The notes under the pieces: generated by a model
The model's input: only the letters and a program-made list of their open reading frames with translations
Told to the model about the DNA's origin: nothing
Database searches by the model: none
Assembly (NCBI GenBank): GCA_964414815.1
Contig: CAYPXY010000017.1
Coordinates: forward strand, 1-64,000
DNA length: 64,000 nt
Reading direction: 5' to 3'
DNA from: Mariniblastus sp964414815
GTDB taxonomy: Bacteria; Planctomycetota; Planctomycetia; Pirellulales; Pirellulaceae
Shown: in pieces, positions 15,884 through 24,334 of the stretch
Layout: each line of letters begins with the position of its first letter
How positions within the stretch are numbered: position 1 is the stretch's first letter
Program-made: the position numbers and the translations under genes

Positions 15884-15913
15884 ATTGTACCACCATTGTA
15901 ATACAATTGTCAA
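15884..15913 (-). promoter_or_regulatory. Sigma-70-type promoter and likely GntR operator
   Basis: On the - strand TTGACA (15913-15908) and TACAAT (15889-15884) are separated by 18 bases. The spacer contains a perfect 13-base palindrome ATTGTATTACAAT (15895-15907), and the -10 box repeats its TACAAT half. A repressor bound here would cover the promoter of the GntR-ABC operon. Confidence 0.82.
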
Positions 15914-15931
15914 GGGGTATTTTTGGGCTAT

Positions 15932-16038
15932 TTATGGAGTGCGGGACTCAGTACCGCTTTGGATATTTGGATTTCATCGGTGGTCCAAACCGTCCGAAGC
16001 CATAGAAACGATAGCGGTACAAGGTACCGCACTCCATA
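15932..16038. repeat. Imperfect inverted repeat in the GntR/dehydrogenase gap
   Basis: The arms 15932-15958 and 16013-16038 both read TATGGAGTGCGG...TACCGCT toward the centre, with a five- to six-base mismatch block in the middle. A shorter repeat, AACCGCTTGCC (15863 area) against GCAAGCGGTT (near 16060), lies outside it. The gap 15855-16180 contains no supported gene. Confidence 0.75.
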
Positions 16039-16180
16039 GAGGCTAAACGTTTTGGCTTGCCGCAAGCGGTTACAAAAAGCCTAGGCAAGTGAACCGCTGA
16101 ACAGAAAACCGACAACCCTCGAAACTTTACGCCGGATCATCTATCATCTATCAGATACCAATCACCCTCCAATTTCCAAT

Positions 16181-16222
16181 TTCCGACTTCCGACTTCTGA
16201 CTCCTGATACCTGACTTCCGTA
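16181..16222 (+). repeat. Degenerate heptamer leader 5' of the FAD/Fe-S gene
   Basis: Six units in strict seven-base steps (TTCCGAC, TTCCGAC, TTCTGAC, TCCTGAT, ACCTGAC, TTCCGTA) end one base before the ATG at 16224. Two TTTCCAA-like units precede them. No ribosome binding site is seen. Confidence 0.85.
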
Positions 16223-16223
16223 A

Positions 16224-19200
16224 ATGTCCCTTGCCATCGATACCCAACGATCCAACATTCAGGCCGACTTGAGCGGCCTGATCAAGGGAACCGTTCATTT
16301 CGATGCAACCTTTCTGGAAATGTACTCCTGCGATGCATCGATTTACCAGATTCATCCGCTCGGTGTCGTTCGGCCTGCGGATCTGGAGGATGTGGTTGCG
16401 GTGGTTAAATATGCGTTCGATAATAACATTCCCGTCATCCCTCGAGGGGCGGGCTCGAACGTGGTGGGGGCCAGTATTGGGGCTGGGTTGATCCTGGACA
16501 TGAGCTACTCCATGCGGCAGCAGGAAACCATCGCCCGTGACGATGTGATCGTCATGCCAGGGCGGGTGTTGGGAGACCTGAATCAGCGAATCAAATCGCA
16601 CGGCCGGATCATCGGCCCGGATCCGATGACCCGTATGGTGACCACCATGGGCGGAATGTTGTCCATGAACAGCTCGGGCAGCCACTGGCTTCGCTACGGA
16701 GCGCCGCGCGACATTGTCCTCCGATTGCAAGTGGTCCTGTCGGACGGAGAAGTCGTTGAAATTCATTCAGCGAAAAACGCCGGACCGAAGCCGGTCGAGT
16801 CGAATCGTTTGGCAACCATTCGGCGCCGGGTCGATCAGATTCTGACCCAGAACAAGGACCTGATCTCGGAACGGCAGCCGAAAACCCGGATCAATCAAGC
16901 GGGTTACAACTTGTTTGATGTCTATCGGGACGATGAAAACGGCCAGTCCCACCTGGATCTAACAAGACTAATCGTCGGCAGCGAAGGGACTCTGGGGATC
17001 ATCACCGAGGCCACACTTCAAACCGAACCGCTTGCCCGGCATCGGGGAGCAGCCATTCTGTTCTTCCATCGAATGGAAAGTGCCGCCAAGGCATCGGTTG
17101 AAATTGGAAAGCTGCCGGATGTCGCGGCCTGTGATCTGGTCGACCGTCGTGTGTTGTCGCTCGCCCGGCAAAGCGAAGCACGTTTTCAGCGGTTGATCCC
17201 TGAAGACGCCGAAGCGATGCTACTGTGTGAGTTTCAGAGCGCCGACAACCGGTCGCTGCAAAAGAAACTAGAGCATCTGGTGCAACAGATCCAGCGCCGC
17301 CAGCGTCTTGCGTTCGACATCAAGGTGACCACTCAAAAGGAACAGCGCGATTTCTACTGGCGCATTGTCCGCCGGACGGTACCGATCCTGTTCAAGCTGC
17401 GCGGGGACCGAAGGGCCGCGCCGTTCGTCGAAGACATTGCCATTCCGCCTCTTCGGATTGCAGAATTTCTGCATGACGTCCACCGGATTCTGAACAAAAA
17501 CGAAGTCACGGCCTCCATTTTCGCGCACACTCCGCAAGGCTTGATCTCGATCCGTCCGTTTCTCAGTCTTTCCCGCCCGGAAGATTTGACGACCGCCCAA
17601 CGTCTTGCCAACGAGCTTTTCGAAAAAGTAATCGACTACGGAGGAACGATCAGCGGTGCCCATGGAGACGGGATTTGTAGAACCTGGTTCTTGCGTCAGC
17701 AGTACGGACGACTCTACAGCGTCATGTCCGAAATCAAGAAAGTTTTCGATCCACAAAACATCCTGAATCCGGGAAAGATCATAGGGCAACCGTATCAGGG
17801 ATTAACCGATAACTTGCGAAACGTCGTCCCTTCAAAAGAATTGCTTGCTGATCCATCTTCGAACCCGGATTTGCAAACGGATATCGATCCGAACAGCGAT
17901 TTGGCCCGTCCAGATGAATCGCCAGGTTCGGCAGATCAAGACCGAACAGCTCGATCCATCCGGTCGCTGAAACGAAAGAACAAAAGCACACTCCCGGTTT
18001 TTCAACCCAACCTCAATTGGGATTTATCTTCGGCCACTCTGACGGCCAGAAATTGTAACGGATGCGGTCGCTGCCGGACGATGGCGCCCGATACCCGCAT
18101 GTGCCCCATGTTTCGGCTTTTGCCCAGCGAGGAAGCTTCGCCACGCTCCAAAGCCAATTTGATGCGAGCGATCTTCAGCGGCACATTGCCGCCGGAAACA
18201 CTGGCGCAGGATTCGTTCAAAGAAATTGTCGACCTGTGTGTCCATTGTCATCAATGTCGCCTTGATTGCCCCGCGTCCGTGGATATTCCGAAACTGATGG
18301 TCGAAGCCAAGTCCCAGTATTTTGCCGTCAATGGATTGAGGATTTCGGACTGGATCATCACGCGACTCGACTGGCTGTATGAAATCATCGGGTTGTCGCC
18401 CATGATTACCAATTTTATGTTGCGAAATGCGGCCAGTCGGTGGCTACTGGACAGGCTGTTTGGGATCTCTCAAGTTCGCAAATTACCGCTGATGGATCGG
18501 CAGACTTTTTTGCGGTGGGCGCAGCGGAATCGCTTGCACAAACCGACTCATCAATCGACGCGGCGTGTCGTCTATTTCGTCGATGCCTACGTGAACTGGA
18601 ACAATGTGGAATTGGGCAAGGCACTGGTACACATTCTCAAACACCACGGAATCGAAGTGCTGGTCCCCCCCCAGCAGAATGTCTCCGGAATGTCGATGAT
18701 TACCGGCGGCGCCTTGTCGCGGGCAAAACGGTTGGCCGCACGGAATGTCGAACGACTGGCCGAGTGGGTGCGTCAGGGCTATCAAATCATTACAACGGAG
18801 CCATCGGCCGCGCTCGCCCTGAGTCATGAATATCTGAATCTGCTCGACGACAAGGACGCGAAACTGGTGGCAGAAAATACCATCGATGCGACCAACTATT
18901 TGTATCAGCTTCATCGCCACGGAGAGTTGCAACTGGACTTCCACCCGATCAACGCAAGTATTGGCTATCATCTTCCTTGTCACCAACGGGCGCTTGGAAA
19001 CGACATCCCTGCGCTGGAATTGCTGCGACTGATTCCAGGTTTACAGGTACAATTACTGGATAAAGGTTGTAGTGGAATGGCGGGAACCTACGGAATTAAA
19101 CGAAAGAACTATATGCGAAGCATCCGGATGGGATTTCATCTGATCAATGCCATGCGAAGCCCCGAGATTGTCGCGGGGGCGACGGAGTGCAGCAGTTGTA

Positions 19201-19334
19201 AAATCCAGATGGAACAGGGAACCAGCAAGCCAACGATTCATCCTCTGAAGATACTGGCGCTGGCCTACGGGGCAATGCCCGAACTGAAAGACCTACTCAA
19301 CCGCCGAAGCGGCGAACGAACGGCAACAAAGTGA
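16224..19334 (+). CDS. FAD-linked oxidase / Fe-S dehydrogenase, YdiJ-like
   Basis: The 1036-residue protein fuses a flavin dehydrogenase to an iron-sulfur reductase. The N-terminal half has a PCMH-type FAD domain (about 45-230, 'PRGAGSNVVGASIGAG', 'GSEGTLGIITEATL') and a FAD-oxidase C domain ('AHGDGICRTWFLRQQYG' near 480). The C-terminal half has two ferredoxin-type clusters ('CNGCGRCRT...CP' near 612 and 'CVHCHQCRLDCP' near 672) and two cysteine-rich CCG-type segments ('HLPCHQRAL', 'CSSCKIQMEQG'). Length and order match E. coli YdiJ, a D-2-hydroxyglutarate dehydrogenase; D-lactate or glycolate are other substrates used by relatives. moaD overlaps its stop codon. Confidence 0.88.
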   Translation: MSLAIDTQRSNIQADLSGLIKGTVHFDATFLEMYSCDASIYQIHPLGVVRPADLEDVVAVVKYAFDNNIPVIPRGAGSNVVGASIGAGLILDMSYSMRQQETIARDDVIVMPGRVLGDLNQRIKSHGRIIGPDPMTRMVTTMGGMLSMNSSGSHWLRYGAPRDIVLRLQVVLSDGEVVEIHSAKNAGPKPVESNRLATIRRRVDQILTQNKDLISERQPKTRINQAGYNLFDVYRDDENGQSHLDLTRLIVGSEGTLGIITEATLQTEPLARHRGAAILFFHRMESAAKASVEIGKLPDVAACDLVDRRVLSLARQSEARFQRLIPEDAEAMLLCEFQSADNRSLQKKLEHLVQQIQRRQRLAFDIKVTTQKEQRDFYWRIVRRTVPILFKLRGDRRAAPFVEDIAIPPLRIAEFLHDVHRILNKNEVTASIFAHTPQGLISIRPFLSLSRPEDLTTAQRLANELFEKVIDYGGTISGAHGDGICRTWFLRQQYGRLYSVMSEIKKVFDPQNILNPGKIIGQPYQGLTDNLRNVVPSKELLADPSSNPDLQTDIDPNSDLARPDESPGSADQDRTARSIRSLKRKNKSTLPVFQPNLNWDLSSATLTARNCNGCGRCRTMAPDTRMCPMFRLLPSEEASPRSKANLMRAIFSGTLPPETLAQDSFKEIVDLCVHCHQCRLDCPASVDIPKLMVEAKSQYFAVNGLRISDWIITRLDWLYEIIGLSPMITNFMLRNAASRWLLDRLFGISQVRKLPLMDRQTFLRWAQRNRLHKPTHQSTRRVVYFVDAYVNWNNVELGKALVHILKHHGIEVLVPPQQNVSGMSMITGGALSRAKRLAARNVERLAEWVRQGYQIITTEPSAALALSHEYLNLLDDKDAKLVAENTIDATNYLYQLHRHGELQLDFHPINASIGYHLPCHQRALGNDIPALELLRLIPGLQVQLLDKGCSGMAGTYGIKRKNYMRSIRMGFHLINAMRSPEIVAGATECSSCKIQMEQGTSKPTIHPLKILALAYGAMPELKDLLNRRSGERTATK

Positions 19335-19591
19335 TGTTAGAAATTATACTAAATGTCTCATTGTTCGCCAGTGCTCGGCAAATCGTTGGCCAACCTTCCA
19401 TCGAACTGAAGCTGCATGATCCTCAACCGACAATTGCTGGGTTGCGGACCGCCATCGCTGAACAATATCCAGAACTGGGCGACTTGCTCAAGTCGTCGGT
19501 CTTTGCCGTCAATCATGAGTACGCGGTGGCCGACCAGCAACTGACTCCGACGTGTCAGGTTGCTCTGATTCCCCCTGTCAGCGGAGGATAA
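19334..19591 (+). CDS. moaD: Molybdopterin synthase small subunit MoaD
   Basis: MoaD carries the C-terminal thiocarboxylate that supplies sulfur to molybdopterin. The 85-residue ubiquitin-like product ends in Val-Ser-Gly-Gly, with the required Gly-Gly terminus. Its ATG overlaps the TGA of the preceding dehydrogenase gene (TGATG), and moaE begins one base after its stop, so translation of the three genes looks coupled. Confidence 0.93.
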   Translation: MLEIILNVSLFASARQIVGQPSIELKLHDPQPTIAGLRTAIAEQYPELGDLLKSSVFAVNHEYAVADQQLTPTCQVALIPPVSGG

Positions 19592-19592
19592 C

Positions 19593-20018
19593 ATGATCGA
19601 AATCGTTGAACAGCCCATTGAGATCCATACGATTGTCCAATCAGCCGCCTCGGATCATTCCGGTGCGACGGTTTTGTTTCTGGGCACGACGCGACAGTTT
19701 ACTGCGGGTAAGGAAACGGCGAGACTGGAATACGAATGCTATCGTGAGATGGCAATCCGAAAAATGACCGAACTCCGCGATGGTGCGATTTCAACGTGGC
19801 GTTTGAATGAGTGTTCCGTCGTTCATCGCGTCGGTGTCGTTCCCGTTGGAGAAGCCAGCGTCGCGATTGCCGTCAGCTCGGCGCATCGCAAAGCAGCCTT
19901 TGAAGCGGCGGAATGGTTAATCGATCAACTCAAGACCGAGGTCCCTATCTGGAAGCAGGAATGCTATGCCGACGGAACCACGGAATGGGTGCATCCGGGA
20001 ACGGACGCAGCACAGTAG
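19593..20018 (+). CDS. moaE: Molybdopterin synthase large subunit MoaE
   Basis: MoaE converts cyclic pyranopterin monophosphate to molybdopterin with MoaD as sulfur donor. The 141-residue protein has the family features 'ATVLFLGTTRQ' (residues 26-36), 'LEYECYREMA' and the catalytic Lys in 'PIWKQECYADGTTEWVH' near 125. GGAGGAT lies just before the ATG, one of the few clear ribosome binding sites here. Confidence 0.94.
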   Translation: MIEIVEQPIEIHTIVQSAASDHSGATVLFLGTTRQFTAGKETARLEYECYREMAIRKMTELRDGAISTWRLNECSVVHRVGVVPVGEASVAIAVSSAHRKAAFEAAEWLIDQLKTEVPIWKQECYADGTTEWVHPGTDAAQ

Positions 20019-20030
20019 AATATCGACGAC

Positions 20031-21029
20031 ATGTACGAAACTCATCCCATCGTCGATACGTTTGGCCGCACGCATAACAGTTTGCGTGTCAGTGTGACCG
20101 ATCGCTGCAACATCCGGTGCTTTTACTGCATGCCGGAGCAGGCCCGTTTTCTGCCTCCCGCCGAATTGCTGTCGTTTGAAGAGATCGAACGCATCGTTCG
20201 CGTCGTCGCCCCGGCGGGAGTCAACAAAATACGTTTGACCGGAGGAGAGCCGCTGGTGCGATCACAACTCGGGCGACTGATCGAGAAAATCGTTGCGATT
20301 GATGGAATCGAAGAAGTTGCTTTGACGACCAACGGAATTCTGTTGGCCGCGCAAGTCCGGCAACTGAAAGAAGCTGGATTACACCGACTGAACATCAGTC
20401 TCGATGCCTTGAATCCAAGGATTTTTGAACGGATTACCAGACGCAAAGGACTTGAACAGGTACTCACAGGAATTCAAGCAGCCCAACAAGCCCAATTCAA
20501 GAATATTCGAATCAATGCGGTCTCCATCAAGGGGCTGACGGAAGACGAAATCGTTCCACTGGCCCAATTTGCGCGCGAGCAGAAATTGACGCTGAGGTTC
20601 ATCGAGTTTATGCCGCTTGATGCCGACCGAAACTGGACGCTTGATAAAGTGTTGACTGGTGCCACGGTTCGTCAGATCATTTCAGAAAACGTGTGTACAC
20701 TTGCTTCGGTTCCGACCGTCCATTCCAATCAAGCGGCAGCCGATTTTGTCTACGCCGACGGAAAGGGTAGTGTCGGGTTTATCAACTCCGTGAGTGAACC
20801 TTTTTGCGACGCCTGCAACCGGATGCGAATAACGGCCGAAGGCAAATTTCGAAACTGCCTTTTCTCGACTCACGAGTGGGATTTGCGAACGCCCCTACGT
20901 TGCGGCGCATCGGATGAAACCCTTCTGCAACTGATTCGCGATTGCATCACCGCCAAGAAAGCAGGCCACGGCATGGACGCATCCGATTTTCAATCTCCCG
21001 AACGGCCGATGTATCAGATTGGAGGATGA
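20031..21029 (+). CDS. moaA: GTP 3',8-cyclase MoaA
   Basis: MoaA is the radical-SAM enzyme of the first molybdenum-cofactor step. The 332-residue product has the Cys-x3-Cys-x2-Cys cluster in 'CNIRCFYC' (residues 26-33), a second cluster motif 'CDACNRMR' (about 262) followed by Cys at about 279, and the C-terminal Gly-Gly required for activity. It completes a moaD-moaE-moaA run; moaC and moeA are not in the window. A GGGATGA array follows the stop within six bases. Confidence 0.95.
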   Translation: MYETHPIVDTFGRTHNSLRVSVTDRCNIRCFYCMPEQARFLPPAELLSFEEIERIVRVVAPAGVNKIRLTGGEPLVRSQLGRLIEKIVAIDGIEEVALTTNGILLAAQVRQLKEAGLHRLNISLDALNPRIFERITRRKGLEQVLTGIQAAQQAQFKNIRINAVSIKGLTEDEIVPLAQFAREQKLTLRFIEFMPLDADRNWTLDKVLTGATVRQIISENVCTLASVPTVHSNQAAADFVYADGKGSVGFINSVSEPFCDACNRMRITAEGKFRNCLFSTHEWDLRTPLRCGASDETLLQLIRDCITAKKAGHGMDASDFQSPERPMYQIGG

Positions 21030-21034
21030 CTGAA

Positions 21035-21062
21035 GGGATGAGGGATGAGGGATGAGGGATGA
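21035..21062 (+). repeat. Heptamer array, unit GGGATGA, 3' of moaA
   Basis: Four exact copies start six bases after the moaA stop and grade into degenerate GATGA units that reach the start of the next gene. The sense strand has four GGG runs spaced by four bases, the minimum for a quadruplex motif. Confidence 0.92.
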
Positions 21063-21079
21063 AAAACAGGGGATGAAAG

Positions 21080-21463
21080 ATGAGAGATGAAATGGAGAGT
21101 GAGCGTGAGGACTTGAGAGTGCGAACGAAGCAGTTTGCTTTGCGAATCGTTCGGATGTATTCGGCGCTTCCCAAGACGACCGAGTCCTGCGTGCTTGGAA
21201 AACAAGCATTGCGATCAGGGACCAGCATAGGAGCGAACTTTCGGGAAGCCCATCGATCGCGCTCGGATGCCGAGTTTGTTGCAAAGTTGGGTGACTGCTT
21301 GAAGGAACTAGATGAAACAGCATATTGGCTTGAATTACTGGTAGAAGCAAATATCGTAAAGCCCGAGATGTTCGCCGGTCTACAGGACGAATGCAATCAA
21401 CTCACTGCGATTCTGACGACCATTGTGAAAAAAGTAAAAGGCAAGAAGAACAGAGACCAATAA
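21080..21463 (+). CDS. Four-helix bundle protein (S23/IVP family)
   Basis: The 127-residue protein fits the four-helix-bundle family first seen in 23S rRNA intervening sequences (TIGR02436-type): 'FALRIVRMYSALPKT', 'LRSGTSIGANFREAHRSRS' and 'FVAKLGDCLKELDETAYWLELL' are its conserved blocks. Its biochemical role is unknown. It is bracketed by GGGATGA arrays facing each other (21035-21062 and 21467-21494), and its first codons lie in degenerate repeat units, so ATG 21092 is an alternative start. Such genes often travel as single cassettes, and this setting fits insertion between moaA and the permease gene. Confidence 0.85.
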   Translation: MRDEMESEREDLRVRTKQFALRIVRMYSALPKTTESCVLGKQALRSGTSIGANFREAHRSRSDAEFVAKLGDCLKELDETAYWLELLVEANIVKPEMFAGLQDECNQLTAILTTIVKKVKGKKNRDQ

Positions 21464-21466
21464 GCT

Positions 21467-21494
21467 TCATCCCTCATCCCTCATCCCTCATCCC
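21467..21494 (-). repeat. Heptamer array, unit GGGATGA, in the 3' end of the permease gene
   Basis: Four exact copies (TCATCCC on +). The array encodes the last residues (Asp-Glu-Gly) and the TGA stop (21483-21481) of the leftward permease gene. The G-rich strand is the permease sense strand. Confidence 0.92.
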
Positions 21495-22941
21495 TTCTTA
21501 ATCGGTGCAGGATTTCATCGCCGATCACGCCGATCAGAATGACGGCCCCGATGATCGAAAACTCCAGTTCATCCGGAATTTTCAACAGGATAATCGCGTT
21601 GTTGAGTGTCTGCATCAATGCCGTTCCGATCACGACGCCCAAAATGCTTCCCTCGCCACCTCGCAAACTACACCCCCCCAACACGGCCGCCGCGATCGCG
21701 TAAAGCTCGAAAAAATTTCCGAACGCCGAAGGAGAAATCGATGCTGAATCGAGCGCGTGCATCATTCCCCCCAACCCTACCATCAACGCGCAAAACAAGT
21801 AGGCGAATGTCACGACCCGCGCTGTGTTGATGCCGGAATATCGGGCCGCTTCGATGTTGCGGCCGACGGCCATCAGATGGCGGCCCCACACCGTCAGATT
21901 CAACAGCACCAGTGCGACGATGACAAAAAATGCGAACAGAAAAAATGAATACGGGATTCCGAATGATTGCCCCTCGACTCCCTGCCACAACAGCCATCGA
22001 CCGGTACTGATTTTTCCGATGGTCTCTGCATGTTCCGCATAGCCCACCGTCTGGTCCTGGGTCAACCAGCGGGCAATGCCGCGATAGATCATCAACCCGC
22101 ACAAGGTGACGACAAACGGCTGAAGATGCACGCGGGTAATCAGCAGTCCGTGAATCAGGCCGATCAGCAGCGAAATGCCCAGCACACTGGCAATCGCCAT
22201 CGGCAGCGGCATCAATGGCTTGCGACGGATCGGCACGGCTTGCCAGGATTCACTGATCCCGGTAATCGCCTCGGTCAAAAGGGTGCTTTCCGTGTCATTG
22301 ATATTCTCCACCGTTCGCTCGCGTGGCGTCCCACCCGTGGAAACGAATAGCACTCGATCCTGGGCGCGAAGCCGGGGAAACCCGAGACCGAACGTGACTT
22401 CCTTTTCATTCGCCGACTGGATGGGAAAAGCGCGGCAAACCTTGGCCAGCGGTTTCCGGTCGGAACTTGTTTCACTTCCCCTCAGTTCGCCACTGACCGT
22501 CAGTTGCGACTGCGAATCTTCAAGGTCGAGAATCGATTCGATTTTGAGCAGCGCCTTGTTTCGCCGGTCCTTGTCGAACCAGAGGTAATCTCCCTTTGAA
22601 AATCCGTGTCCCTGACTGACATAAATCGACTTGGTGGCCGAATCCATTTGCCAAACCGGTGCCGTTCCCATGGGGACATAGTCAACCTTCAGGAACAAGC
22701 CCAGCAGACAGGCCGCCAGACAGACGAGTGAGCCGATGGACAGGTCGATCCCGCTTGAGATAATCACGAACGCGACACCGATTCCGAGAATCCCGTACAG
22801 CGCCGTTCGCCGCATCAGATTCTCGATGTTCGCGGACTGCAAAAATTTTTCCGGCACAAACAGCGCCAGAAACACCCATAGACCGCCCAGCAACAGTGTG
22901 ATTCCCAGTATCTTGACCAGTCCAGCAAGTTTATCATTCAT
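21481..22941 (-). CDS. Ribose-type ABC transporter permease with inserted domain
   Basis: The 486-residue protein matches RbsC-type sugar permeases: 'GIGVAFVIISSGIDLSIGS' near 55-73, 'RVHLQPFVVTLCGLMIYRG' in the middle and a C-terminal 'AAVLGGCSLRGGEGSILGV' block. Relatives have about 320 residues. The extra length is a soluble insert of about 160 residues (about 85-250) between early membrane helices, with no recognised domain. GAGGT precedes the ATG. The C-terminus runs into a heptamer array. No ATPase or binding-protein gene is adjacent. Confidence 0.85.
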   Translation of the reverse strand: MNDKLAGLVKILGITLLLGGLWVFLALFVPEKFLQSANIENLMRRTALYGILGIGVAFVIISSGIDLSIGSLVCLAACLLGLFLKVDYVPMGTAPVWQMDSATKSIYVSQGHGFSKGDYLWFDKDRRNKALLKIESILDLEDSQSQLTVSGELRGSETSSDRKPLAKVCRAFPIQSANEKEVTFGLGFPRLRAQDRVLFVSTGGTPRERTVENINDTESTLLTEAITGISESWQAVPIRRKPLMPLPMAIASVLGISLLIGLIHGLLITRVHLQPFVVTLCGLMIYRGIARWLTQDQTVGYAEHAETIGKISTGRWLLWQGVEGQSFGIPYSFFLFAFFVIVALVLLNLTVWGRHLMAVGRNIEAARYSGINTARVVTFAYLFCALMVGLGGMMHALDSASISPSAFGNFFELYAIAAAVLGGCSLRGGEGSILGVVIGTALMQTLNNAIILLKIPDELEFSIIGAVILIGVIGDEILHRLRRDEG

Positions 22942-22997
22942 TCGGTTACCTCGATTTTGTGCCAGACGATCTTTGTAACCGTTTCAGGACCGGATGG

Positions 22998-24332
22998 CTA
23001 CCGCAACTTCGAGGCGCCCGCGTTGACGACTTCGCCACAATGACGGCCGGTGAGTGCAGCGAAGGCGACGGTGGTGAATACGATGGCAAAGGCTCCCATC
23101 ATCGACGTGAGAATGAAAAACGGAAACCAAGGCACCATCATCAACAGACCGCCTAGAAAGCCGAGGAACGCCAACCCCGTCACTGACTTGTAGAAGTCTC
23201 CCCACTTCACCATCTCCCTTTTGAAATTCTGGAAAGCATCCACCGCAATAATGCTCAGCGGGTTTTCACTGTACCAGGCTGACAGCAGAAGCAACGGAGC
23301 AATAAAAAACTGAAACGGCAGCACAAATGGGAACATGCCAGGAATCGGCAATAGGGGAAGCCCGGCGATGAAAAAGCCGAATCCAAAAACCCAAAAGGTG
23401 CTGTTCAGTTCAGCAAGGCTGCCAATCTTCCAGGAAGACACTCGAGTATTCCCCGATGCTGTTTCGCGAAACACATATCCACACAACAGGTACAACAACG
23501 CCGTCCCCAACAAAAATGGCAACGCTCCCGCCCCGATCCAAATCAGCCAATCATAAAGCCGCTCGCCGAAGGAGGCCTCGCCTGCAACACGACTAGCGCG
23601 GTTTGCAAGATAGTGCATCAGCCCATTGCTTCCTCCCAACAACAGGGTTGTAAATACGAACCGTCCTATCAAACCTTCACTGGAGAAAACCTGATGAAGC
23701 AGCGATCCCGTAGTCCCGTCGTCTTCATCCAGTGAGACTTCGGGCATTGGTTTGGCGGGAGACGTACGGGTGAAATCACCCGTTGGCTCCGAGTCCGGCT
23801 GATTTACAGGGCTGGCTTGACGACGCTTTTTCAAGGGTTTGGAAACCGTGTGACGCTCTTCCAGACGGCGGCGAGCTGCTTCATAGCGCTCACGCCGGGT
23901 CATTTTCTTCGTTGCCAGTTGGTCATCGTCATCTGAAGCAGGAGCAGGAATCGATGACGACCTACCTTCGGTGACAGGCCCGTCATGGGCGGGGTGCATG
24001 GATTGTCCCGCGACTCCTGTTGCGGCTGAAACGGGCTGCACTTCATGAGAAGCGCGACTTTCGGCTTCCGTTTCTTCATCCAGCAGCGGAGCCAGTTTCA
24101 TGATCTCATCGTCGTCCGCATCCTGCCCATCCTTGGAAGACGGATCCAGTCGAGTATCTCGAGCGCTCAAGCGTTGCCGATTCGACGAACGGACCAACCG
24201 TTCATTTACGACGCTGACCTTGGAGTAACATACGGGGCATTGAATGTCCGTATCCATTTTCGACGAATCCGTGTGGATCAACGAATCGCATATCCTGCAC
24301 TTGACGGAAACAAAATCCTGCGATGGGGACAT
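22998..24332 (-). CDS. Zinc-ribbon membrane protein, unknown function
   Basis: The 444-residue product starts with a Cys-x2-Cys ... Cys-x2-Cys zinc-ribbon-like motif (residues 12-37, 'KCRICDSL' and 'QCPVCYSKV'). A charged disordered stretch (40-215) follows, then about six membrane helices (215-430). I do not recognise a family; planctomycetes have many zinc-ribbon-plus-membrane proteins of this kind. It begins two bases after the der stop, so it is probably cotranscribed with der, and the permease gene follows after 56 bp. Confidence 0.75.
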   Translation of the reverse strand: MSPSQDFVSVKCRICDSLIHTDSSKMDTDIQCPVCYSKVSVVNERLVRSSNRQRLSARDTRLDPSSKDGQDADDDEIMKLAPLLDEETEAESRASHEVQPVSAATGVAGQSMHPAHDGPVTEGRSSSIPAPASDDDDQLATKKMTRRERYEAARRRLEERHTVSKPLKKRRQASPVNQPDSEPTGDFTRTSPAKPMPEVSLDEDDGTTGSLLHQVFSSEGLIGRFVFTTLLLGGSNGLMHYLANRASRVAGEASFGERLYDWLIWIGAGALPFLLGTALLYLLCGYVFRETASGNTRVSSWKIGSLAELNSTFWVFGFGFFIAGLPLLPIPGMFPFVLPFQFFIAPLLLLSAWYSENPLSIIAVDAFQNFKREMVKWGDFYKSVTGLAFLGFLGGLLMMVPWFPFFILTSMMGAFAIVFTTVAFAALTGRHCGEVVNAGASKLR

Positions 24333-24334
24333 AT

